This document shows positions 1 through 5,701 of a stretch of DNA of 5,902 nucleotides, piece by piece; positions within the stretch are counted from its first letter, which is position 1, and the number at the start of each line of letters is the position of its first letter. This DNA comes from Methylocapsa sp. (lineage in GTDB: Bacteria; Pseudomonadota; Alphaproteobacteria; Rhizobiales; Beijerinckiaceae): positions 1 through 5,902 of the forward strand of contig PLUZ01000320.1 in assembly GCA_003162995.1 (NCBI GenBank), read 5' to 3'. The notes below the pieces were generated by a model that saw only the letters and a list, made by a program, of their open reading frames with translations, searched no databases and was not told where the DNA came from. The position numbers and the translations under genes are program-made.

Positions 1-183
1 CAGATTGCGATCATCAACGAGATTTTTTCACCCTCGCAGGAATCCATCGCCAAGGCTCGCGCGATCGTCGCCGCTTTTGAAGCCGAGCCCCATGCGGGTG
101 TCATCAGTTTCGAGGGCGAGATGCTTGATGTGCCGCATCTCACAAAAGCCCGGCGGCTGCTGGCGAGTCTCCGGGAGAGTTGA
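1..183 (+). CDS. HpcH/HpaI aldolase / citrate lyase beta-like CoA-ester lyase, C-terminal fragment
   Basis: This is the last 60 codons of a gene that begins before the window; frame 1 is open from base 1 to the TGA at 181-183. The fragment carries two hallmarks of the C-terminus of the CitE / malyl-CoA lyase family. One is the NEIFSPS block near residues 6-12, matching the family pattern N-x-x-F-x-P-S. The other is GEMLDVP near residues 39-45, matching the family G-K-M-x-D-x-P pattern, with Glu in place of the usual Lys. An alanine-rich helix lies between them and another helix ends the protein. Family members cleave or form CoA thioesters such as malyl-CoA or citramalyl-CoA in the cytoplasm with Mg2+. 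The catalytic TIM-barrel residues lie outside the window, so the substrate cannot be assigned. The family call is fairly secure; the exact enzyme is not. Confidence 0.8.
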   Translation, partial: QIAIINEIFSPSQESIAKARAIVAAFEAEPHAGVISFEGEMLDVPHLTKARRLLASLRES

Positions 184-417
184 GAGTCTTCAAGCGGCTT
201 ACCTCATGCGGAATTTATTGCGAACGCCGAGGCCAAAGAGGAAAAGGAGAATGGTGCCGAAAGTGGTTTGCATTGTTTGACCATAATTAACCCGCCCTAC
301 CCCCAAACACCGCGCAAACTTATCACGCCGCGCACATTTTCTGATTCGCGCTTAAAGTTTTCTTAAATGTTTCGCGAAATAGTTTCCAAACACCCCACAC
401 GAACGATTGGAAACCAC
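184..417. other. Intergenic spacer with regulatory-looking repeats
   Basis: This 234-base spacer holds no convincing gene. It is more AT-rich in its right half. It contains a 9-base direct repeat CCAAACACC (303-311 and 386-394), a 10-base palindrome TTTCGCGAAA (370-379), and an inverted repeat at 382-414 annotated separately. A 24-codon hydrophobic ORF on the - strand (199-273) is discussed under findings. I see no stem plus T-run that would terminate the upstream lyase gene, and no convincing -35/-10 pair. Confidence 0.5.
382..414. promoter_or_regulatory. Inverted repeat abutting the start codon of the HTH gene (possible operator or RNA hairpin)
   Basis: The arms GTTTCCAA (382-389) and TTGGAAAC (407-414) are exact reverse complements, 8 bp each, separated by 17 bases. 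The right arm ends 3 bases before the ATG at 418 and includes the only GGA resembling a ribosome-binding site. As DNA, the arms lie about 25 bases apart centre to centre, which suits two half-sites of a dimeric regulator. As RNA, pairing would hide the ribosome-binding region. The adjacent gene encodes a helix-turn-helix protein, so autoregulation is a natural inference, but it is not shown. The repeat itself is directly visible. Confidence 0.45.
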
Positions 418-927
418 ATGTATCTTTCGCTTGGACAGGCCGCCAAGGAGGCGGGCGTCGCCAAATCCACCATCTCGAAAGCCTTGTCTTCCGGCAAGTT
501 ATCCTATCGCGAAAAGAATTCGGAGGGCTACAAGATCGATCCTGCCGAACTCTTCCGCGTGTATCCGAGAACCTCGAAAAACAGTGCGGAAGAAACCGCA
601 TCGAACGATTGGCAACTGGGTCAGGCGAGTGGGGAAACCATCCCCTATTCGGCAAGATTCGAGATCCAGCTCGCTGGCCTCAAGAGTCTTCTCGCGGAAA
701 AGGACCGCCGCATCACCGATCTCGAATCCGACCGCGCGCAGCTTCGCGAAGACCGCCACCGGCTGACTGAGAACTGGCAGGACGAGCGCGTCCGGCTCCT
801 AAAATTGCTCGAGGATCAGACCGGCACAGTGAAGCTTCTGACCGACGAGCGGGAAAAGCTCGTGGCGGAAGTCCAACGCACCTTTTGGCAGCGGGTTTTC
901 GGCCGCAAACCAGCTGTGGCGGCATAG
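418..927 (+). CDS. Plasmid-type helix-turn-helix and coiled-coil protein
   Basis: The product is 169 residues. Residues 4-24 (LGQAAKEAGVAKSTISKALSS) form a MerR/excisionase-like helix-turn-helix, followed by a short wing-like part and the IDPAELFRVYP motif at 40-50. Residues 51-78 are a polar, probably flexible linker. Residues 80-154 are dense in Glu, Arg, Lys and Leu and should form a long coiled coil. The C-terminus has an aromatic/basic FWQRVFGRK patch at 156-164. I recognise this architecture from small proteins carried on alphaproteobacterial plasmids, some labelled entry exclusion protein, but their function is not settled. DNA binding is inferred from the HTH. An in-frame ATG at 367 would add 17 residues, but it has no ribosome-binding sequence and the HTH family normally begins within a few residues of LGQAA, so I prefer 418. 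No mobility genes are visible nearby. Confidence 0.75.
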   Translation: MYLSLGQAAKEAGVAKSTISKALSSGKLSYREKNSEGYKIDPAELFRVYPRTSKNSAEETASNDWQLGQASGETIPYSARFEIQLAGLKSLLAEKDRRITDLESDRAQLREDRHRLTENWQDERVRLLKLLEDQTGTVKLLTDEREKLVAEVQRTFWQRVFGRKPAVAA

Positions 928-960
928 GATTTCATTTGCCCCGCCGGGACGGTGGTATCT

Positions 961-988
961 TTGTTGCTAGCGCTAAGCGCGTTAGGAT
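961..988 (+). promoter_or_regulatory. Possible sigma70-like promoter with a dyad in its spacer
   Basis: TTGTTG (961-966) and TAGGAT (983-988) are separated by 16 bases and match the -35 and -10 consensus at 3 and 4 of 6 positions. Transcription would begin shortly before the acyltransferase start at 1016. The spacer region holds a dyad: 967-973 can pair with 979-985 through seven pairs, one a G-T wobble, around a 5-base loop. It also contains the exact palindrome TAGCGCTA (968-975). The match is weak and by eye only; the sequence could simply be spacer. Confidence 0.2.
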
Positions 989-1015
989 CAAAGCCTGCCG
1001 CCCCGGGGGTCTGCG

Positions 1016-2227
1016 ATGTCTTCGCCCTACACGGTCCACATTGCGCAATCGATGAGCGAGATCGACGCCGCGCAATGGGATGCCTGCGCCAATCCAGAAG
1101 CCAGCACACCGGCGCCAGACCAAGCGGCCGCGCCCGACGACCCCTATGAAGCGGAGCGGTTCAACCCTTTTATCTCCTATGCTTTCCTGACGGCGCTCGA
1201 AACCTCCAAATCGGTTGGGCCGCGGACCGGCTGGACCAGCACACATATTCTCGTCAAGGATTCGAGCGGCCGTCTCGCCGCCGCCGCGCCAGCCTATTTG
1301 AAAACCCATTCCATGGGCGAATATGTGTTCGATCATGGCTGGGCCGATGCCTATCACCGGGCGGGGCTGCATTATTATCCAAAGCTGCAAGTCACCGTAC
1401 CTTTCACGCCAGTCACCGGCCGCAGGCTGCTCGTCGCGCCAGGACATGGCGAAGCAGCGCGCATGAGCTTGACTGCCGGGCTTCGCGCCTGGTGCGAAAA
1501 AATCGAAGCCTCGTCAACCCACATTACTTTTTCCACGCGCTCGGAATGGGAGACGCTCGGCGCGAGCGGCTTCCTGCAGCGCACCGGGCAGCAGTTTCAT
1601 TTCATCAATAAGGGTTACGCGGATTTCGACGACTTCCTGGCCGATCTCGCGTCTCGCAAGCGTAAGATGATCCGGCGCGAGCGCAAGGAGGCGTTGGCGG
1701 ATGGCATCGAGATCGAGCTTTTGACCGGTGCCGATATCAGGGAAGTCCATTGGGACGCGTTTTTTCATTTCTACATGGATACCGGCGCGCGCAAATGGGG
1801 GACGCCCTATCTGACCCGCGAATTTTTCTCAAGAGTAGGCGCGGCGATGAGCGACCATATTCTTTTGGTCATGGCCAAGCGCAAGAGCCGCTATATCGCG
1901 GGCGCGATCAATTTCCTTGGGCAGGATGCGCTCTACGGGCGCAATTGGGGAGCCGTCGAGGAGCACCCCTTCCTGCATTTCGAGGTCTGCTATTATCAGG
2001 CGATCGAGTTCGCGATCACACGCGCCCTCACCCGGGTCGAGGCTGGCGCTCAGGGGGAACATAAGCTTGCCAGAGGCTATCGGCCAGTCGCGACCTTTTC
2101 GGCGCACGATATAGGCGACAAACGATTCGCCCGCGCGATAGAAGATTATCTCCAGAGAGAGCGCATTCATATCGATGAGGTACTGCGCGAATATGAAGAG
2201 GCGGCGCCATTCAAGAAGGCGCCTTGA
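1016..2227 (+). CDS. COG3146-type GNAT-family acyltransferase (peptidogalycan biosynthesis/recognition family)
   Basis: The 403-residue product matches my memory of the COG3146 (DUF482) family almost from end to end. Landmarks in order are NPFISYAFLTALE (50-62), TGWTSTHILV (71-80), GEYVFDHGWADAY (101-113) and YYPKLQVTVPFTPV (120-133). These are followed by SRKRKMIRRERKEA (213-226), TGARKWGTPYL (256-266), NFLGQDALYGRNWG (299-312) and VEAGAQGEHKLARGY (341-355). The fold is related to the GNAT/FemAB acyltransferases, but the substrate of the family is not established. No signal peptide or membrane segment is visible, so it is probably cytoplasmic. The start is supported by a GGGGGT stretch about 5 bases before the ATG. 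Residues 26-48 form a Pro/Ala/Asp-rich insert ahead of the first conserved block. It lies 88 bases after the HTH gene and 55 bases before the HIT gene; function shared with either is not evident. Confidence 0.88.
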   Translation: MSSPYTVHIAQSMSEIDAAQWDACANPEASTPAPDQAAAPDDPYEAERFNPFISYAFLTALETSKSVGPRTGWTSTHILVKDSSGRLAAAAPAYLKTHSMGEYVFDHGWADAYHRAGLHYYPKLQVTVPFTPVTGRRLLVAPGHGEAARMSLTAGLRAWCEKIEASSTHITFSTRSEWETLGASGFLQRTGQQFHFINKGYADFDDFLADLASRKRKMIRRERKEALADGIEIELLTGADIREVHWDAFFHFYMDTGARKWGTPYLTREFFSRVGAAMSDHILLVMAKRKSRYIAGAINFLGQDALYGRNWGAVEEHPFLHFEVCYYQAIEFAITRALTRVEAGAQGEHKLARGYRPVATFSAHDIGDKRFARAIEDYLQRERIHIDEVLREYEEAAPFKKAP

Positions 2228-2232
2228 GTTTT
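2203..2232 (+). terminator. Weak terminator-like hairpin at the acyltransferase stop codon
   Basis: GGCGCC occurs at 2203-2208 and again at 2218-2223, giving a 6-bp all-GC stem with a 9-base loop. It is followed by TTGAGTTTT, which contains the gene's TGA stop. The stem is short and the T-run is interrupted, so termination would be partial at best. The HIT gene begins only about 50 bases later with a good ribosome-binding site, so readthrough is plausible. Confidence 0.25.
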
Positions 2233-2282
2233 CCTCCAGCCGGTTGCCACATCGAAAAGTGAATTCGTGAAGGAGCAAGCCG

Positions 2283-2717
2283 ATGCCGACGCCGGCCTAT
2301 GACGAAACAAATATTTTCGCGAAAATCCTGCGCGGTGAAGTGCCGTGTCTCAAGGTCTATGAGGACGATGTGGCGCTTGCCTTCATGGACATCATGCCGC
2401 AAGCCGACGGTCATGTGCTGGTGCTGCCAAAATCCCCTGCCCGGAATATTCTCGACGCCGATCCCCAGATGCTCGGGCAGCTCATCGCGCGCGTGCAAAA
2501 CATCGCGCGTGCCGTCAAGGAAGCGCTCGCAGCGGATGGGATCACCATCCTTCAATATAACGAGCCCGCCGGTGGCCAGACCGTGTTCCACCTGCATTTC
2601 CACATAGTCCCGCGCTGGACGGGCGTGGTTCTGCGGCCACACACAGGCGCGGCCGAGCGGCCAGAAGTGCTGGAGGCCTTCCGCAGAAAAATCGTGGCGG
2701 CACTCAAACCGCTCTGA
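2283..2717 (+). CDS. HIT (histidine triad) family hydrolase
   Basis: The 144-residue product has the length and layout of a bacterial HIT-family nucleotide hydrolase/transferase (HinT/Fhit superfamily). The triad HLHFHIVPR is at 103-111 with His103, His105 and His107; in the family the middle histidine attacks the alpha-phosphate. Upstream, FAKILRGEVPCLKVYEDD (12-29), FMDIMPQADGHVLVLPK (34-50) and QYNEPAGGQTVF (91-102) match the strand, glycine and nucleotide-pocket blocks of the family. Members cleave nucleoside phosphoramidates or related dinucleotides in the cytoplasm; the substrate here cannot be read from sequence. The start is well fixed: AAGGAG at 2270-2275 lies 7 bases before the ATG. 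The gene runs toward clpA and the two stop codons are separated by 28 bases. I see no clear two-way terminator in that gap. Confidence 0.93.
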   Translation: MPTPAYDETNIFAKILRGEVPCLKVYEDDVALAFMDIMPQADGHVLVLPKSPARNILDADPQMLGQLIARVQNIARAVKEALAADGITILQYNEPAGGQTVFHLHFHIVPRWTGVVLRPHTGAAERPEVLEAFRRKIVAALKPL

Positions 2718-2745
2718 TTGAAAGCCCTAGCCCGGGGCCGCCCAT

Positions 2746-5238
2746 TCAGTGCTTCAAATCTGGCTCATCAACCGTTTCGGCCTCATCGTCACCAGGTGAA
2801 TCGTCGTCGAGATCGTCCTCGTCTTCGCCCCCCTCGCCTTTAAGGCGGCGGGATTTGGCGCGGCGCACTTCGGGTTCGGGCCGTACACGTTTTTTGCTTG
2901 CCTCGACGATGTCGCGCTCCGGACGCGGGAGCACAGGACCTTCCGGATAGACAAAGCCCAATTTCTTGACGCCGTCTTCTTCCGAGGTGACGACAACCCG
3001 CACCGTCCCGCCATTTTTCAAACGGCCGAACAGCACTTCGTCAGCGAGCGGCGTCTTGATCGCCTGTTGGATGACGCGTGCCATCGGCCGCGCGCCCATC
3101 TGCTCGTCATACCCATGCTCGACCAGCCAGCTGCGCGCTTCGTCGGTGAGATCGATCGTGACATTGCGATCGGCAAGCTGGGCCTCGAGCTGCATGATGA
3201 ATTTGTCAACGACCTTGACGATGACATCCGCGGGCAGATGCTTGAATGTCACAACCGCGTCGAGACGATTGCGGAATTCCGGCGCGAACATCCGGTTGAT
3301 GGCTTCGATATCCTCGCCTTCACGCTTCGAGCGGGTGAAGCCATAGGCGCCGCGCGCCATATCGGAGGCGCCGGCATTCGTCGTCATGATCAAAATGACG
3401 TTCCGGAAATCGACAGCCTTGCCGCTGTGATCGGTGAGCTTTCCGTGATCCATGACCTGCAACAAAATATTATAAAGATCGGGATGCGCCTTTTCGATCT
3501 CATCGAGAAGCAGGACACAATGAGGATGCTGGTCGATCGCATCGGTGAGCAAGCCCCCCTGGTCGAAGCCGACATAGCCCGGAGGCGCGCCGATAAGCCT
3601 TGAGACAGTGTGGCGCTCCATATATTCCGACATGTCGAAGCGGACGAGCTCGACGCCGAGGCTCACCGCGAGCTGACGGGCGACCTCGGTCTTGCCGACG
3701 CCGGTCGGCCCGGAGAAGAGATAACTGCCGATCGGTTTCTCGCCGTCGCGCAAACCGGCGCGGGCCAGTTTGATCGCGGCCGTCAAAGCCACGATCGCGT
3801 CGTTCTGGCCATAGACGACACGCTCAAGCGTTTCGGTCAGATGTTCGAGAACCTCGGCATCGTCCTTGGAAACGGTTTTGGGCGGAATCCGCGCCATCGT
3901 CGCGATGGTCGCCTCGACTTCCTTGATGCCGATCGTCTTCTTCCGTTTGGCTTCCGGCAACAACATCTGGCTCGCCCCGGTCTCGTCGATCACGTCGATC
4001 GCCTTGTCGGGCAATTTGCGGTCATTGATATAGCGCGCCGAAAGTTCCACCGCCGCCTTCACGGCTTCGTTGGTATAGCGAACCTTGTGGAACTCTTCGA
4101 AATAGGGTTTCAGCCCTTTCATGATTTCGATGGCGTCAGGAATCGAGGGTTCGTTGATGTCGATTTTTTGGAAGCGGCGCACGAGGGCGCGGTCCTTTTC
4201 GAAATACTGCCGGTATTCCTTATAGGTCGTCGAGCCGATGCAGCGTAACACGCCTTGCGCCAGGGCGGGTTTCAGAAGATTCGACGCGTCCATGGCGCCA
4301 CCCGACGTCGCCCCCGCCCCGATCACCGTGTGAATTTCATCGATGAAAAGAATCGCCTTCTTGTGGTTTTCGATTTCCTTCATGACCTGCTTCAAGCGTT
4401 CCTCGAAGTCCCCGCGGTAGCGGGTGCCGGCGAGAAGCGTGCCCATGTCGAGCGCGAAAACCGTCGCCTCGGCGAGGACTTCCGGCACCTCGCCTTTGAC
4501 GATCTTGCGAGCGAGGCCTTCGGCGATCGCGGTTTTGCCGACGCCGGGATCTCCGACGAGCAGAGGATTGTTCTTGTGGCGGCGGCACAACACCTGGATG
4601 GTTCGCTGGACTTCCGCCTCACGCCCAATCAGCGGGTCGATCCGCCCATCTCGGGCCTTCTTGTTGAGATTGACGCAATATGCCTCGAGGGCGCCTTCCT
4701 TTTTCTTCGAATCGCCGCTTTCCTTGGCGTCCCTTGCCTCCCGCGCTTCAGCGTCGTCCTCGGCACCACGCGGGGTTCTTGAGGAATCCGCAAGGCCTGG
4801 CCGCTTGGCGATTCCGTGGCTGATATAATTGACCGCGTCGTAGCGCGTCATGTCCTGCTCCTGCAGGAAATAGGCGGCGTGGCTTTCGCGCTCGGCGAAA
4901 ATCGCGACAAGCACATTGGCGCCGGTGACTTCCTCCCGCCCCGAGGATTGAACATGAATGACCGCCCGCTGGATGACGCGTTGAAATCCCGCCGTCGGCT
5001 TGGCGTCCTCGCGATCGTCGCTGACCAGATTGTCGAGTTCCTGGTCGATATATTCGCGAAGATTTTTCCTCAAAAGATCAAGATCAACCGAACAGGCTCG
5101 CAGGACCGCGGCGGCATCCCCGTCTTCGGTTAAGCTGAACAGCAGATGTTCCAGCGTGGCATATTCGTGATGCCGTTCGTTGGCGATTGCCAAGGCCCGG
5201 TGCAGCGATTGTTCGAGATTGCGGGAGAACGAGGGCAT
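2746..5238 (-). CDS. clpA: ATP-dependent Clp protease ATP-binding subunit ClpA
   Basis: ClpA is a hexameric AAA+ unfoldase that threads substrates into the ClpP peptidase. The 830-residue product begins with the ClpA N-domain (about 1-145), where ClpS docks, then a charged linker (about 148-182). The first ATPase has Walker A GDPGVGKT (229-236), pore loop GTRYRGDFE (271-279) and Walker B ILFIDE (296-301). The second has Walker A GPTGVGKT (510-517), pore loop GAPPGYVGF (550-558), Walker B VLLLDE (575-580) and sensor-2 region GARPMARVI (715-723). ClpB's long middle coiled coil is absent, so this is not ClpB. The ClpP-docking tripeptide appears as YGF (632-634), where E. coli has IGL. A charged tail of about 70 residues makes it longer than E. 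coli ClpA (758). An in-frame TTG at 5247 would add 3 residues, but GAGG at 5248-5251 lies 9 bases from the ATG and touches the TTG, so I choose the ATG. clpS lies 13 bases upstream, indicating an operon. Confidence 0.97.
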   Translation of the reverse strand: MPSFSRNLEQSLHRALAIANERHHEYATLEHLLFSLTEDGDAAAVLRACSVDLDLLRKNLREYIDQELDNLVSDDREDAKPTAGFQRVIQRAVIHVQSSGREEVTGANVLVAIFAERESHAAYFLQEQDMTRYDAVNYISHGIAKRPGLADSSRTPRGAEDDAEAREARDAKESGDSKKKEGALEAYCVNLNKKARDGRIDPLIGREAEVQRTIQVLCRRHKNNPLLVGDPGVGKTAIAEGLARKIVKGEVPEVLAEATVFALDMGTLLAGTRYRGDFEERLKQVMKEIENHKKAILFIDEIHTVIGAGATSGGAMDASNLLKPALAQGVLRCIGSTTYKEYRQYFEKDRALVRRFQKIDINEPSIPDAIEIMKGLKPYFEEFHKVRYTNEAVKAAVELSARYINDRKLPDKAIDVIDETGASQMLLPEAKRKKTIGIKEVEATIATMARIPPKTVSKDDAEVLEHLTETLERVVYGQNDAIVALTAAIKLARAGLRDGEKPIGSYLFSGPTGVGKTEVARQLAVSLGVELVRFDMSEYMERHTVSRLIGAPPGYVGFDQGGLLTDAIDQHPHCVLLLDEIEKAHPDLYNILLQVMDHGKLTDHSGKAVDFRNVILIMTTNAGASDMARGAYGFTRSKREGEDIEAINRMFAPEFRNRLDAVVTFKHLPADVIVKVVDKFIMQLEAQLADRNVTIDLTDEARSWLVEHGYDEQMGARPMARVIQQAIKTPLADEVLFGRLKNGGTVRVVVTSEEDGVKKLGFVYPEGPVLPRPERDIVEASKKRVRPEPEVRRAKSRRLKGEGGEDEDDLDDDSPGDDEAETVDEPDLKH

Positions 5239-5254
5239 TGGCTCCAACCTCTCA
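5239..5254 (-). promoter_or_regulatory. clpS-clpA junction with ribosome-binding site for clpA
   Basis: Read on the - strand, the clpS stop is followed within 13 bases by the clpA ATG. The stop codon itself is part of the GAGAGG purine stretch (5248-5253). GAGG is 9 bases from the ATG and a second GGAG (5242-5245) is 3 bases away. A terminating ribosome on clpS would sit on the clpA ribosome-binding site, so translational coupling is likely. This site decides the clpA start at 5238 rather than the TTG at 5247. Confidence 0.6.
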
Positions 5255-5701
5255 CTTTTTTTCCATGATGCACTGCAGGGGGTGCTGATGCTTGCGGGCG
5301 TGATCCATAACCTGCGTTACTTTTGTCTCGGCGATTTCATAAGTGTAAATCCCACATTCACCAACGCCGTGTTGATGAACGTGAAGCATGATTCGGGTTG
5401 CCTCTTCCGGGCCCTTATTGAAATATTTTTTTAACACGGAAACCACAAAATCCATCGGCGTGTAATCGTCGTTCAAAAGCAAGACGCGGTACATGTTCGG
5501 ATGTCTGACCTGCGTCTTCGGGCGTGCGATAACCGCCGTGCCGGAGCCGGGGCCGCCTTCGCCGCCCTGCCGCGGGTCTTTTGCGGCCCGCGCCGGAGAG
5601 GCGACAGCCGTAAAGGCACACTCCGCTCCCCGGCAGGATCCGGCGCGAGCGAAGCCGTCGATCCAACCCTCCAACCGCCAACCATCGAATTGCCACACCA
5701 T
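5252..5701 (-). CDS. clpS: ATP-dependent Clp protease adaptor ClpS
   Basis: ClpS binds proteins with N-end-rule (bulky hydrophobic) N-termini and hands them to the ClpA N-domain. From the ATG at 5701 the product is 149 residues. The core begins at [19 protein letters not shown] (67-85), where Asn77, Asp78 and Asp79 correspond to the E. coli NDD substrate site and Met83 to the gatekeeper of TPM. His109 in HVHQHG corresponds to E. coli His66. [18 protein letters not shown] (124-141) and the terminal MEKK complete the family pattern. Usual ClpS length is about 100-120. Here about 69 residues precede MYRV, against 26 in E. coli, and the first third has Trp and Cys residues atypical of a ClpS leader. 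The start is uncertain: GTG at 5716 has AAGGGCGAGG just upstream, TTG codons lie at 5719, 5734 and 5761, and no ATG or GTG lies in frame between 5698 and the one in MYRV. The core identity is secure. Confidence 0.93.
   Translation of the reverse strand: MVWQFDGWRLEGWIDGFARAGSCRGAECAFTAVASPARAAKDPRQGGEGGPGSGTAVIARPKTQVRHPNMYRVLLLNDDYTPMDFVVSVLKKYFNKGPEEATRIMLHVHQHGVGECGIYTYEIAETKVTQVMDHARKHQHPLQCIMEKK

Noticed and set aside
256..280. Nine-codon + strand frame after AGGAGA at about 246-251
   Set aside because: The ATG is almost directly against the purine run, the peptide is too short to judge, and no regulated gene follows at a leader-peptide distance.
367..417. Upstream ATG at 367 as the start of the HTH gene
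   Set aside because: It has no ribosome-binding sequence, and the added residues would come from the repeat-bearing spacer. The HTH family normally starts just before LGQAA.
932..1447. A - strand open frame of 171 codons opposite the acyltransferase gene
   Set aside because: It is antisense to well-conserved COG3146 blocks and shows no family features of its own.
2718..2745. Possible two-way terminator between the HIT gene and clpA
   Set aside because: GCCC...GGGC gives only a 4-bp stem and there is no T-run on either strand.
3067..4782. Three long + strand open frames in tandem opposite clpA (3067-3603, 3610-4248, 4255-4782)
   Set aside because: They share one frame and lie entirely inside the secure clpA gene. 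Their translations are mirror images of clpA codons in a GC-rich sequence, with no recognisable domain.
5239..5247. TTG at 5247 as the start of clpA
   Set aside because: The purine stretch GAGG touches this TTG with no spacing, whereas it is 9 bases from the ATG at 5238, which also gives the usual MP-x-FS N-terminus.
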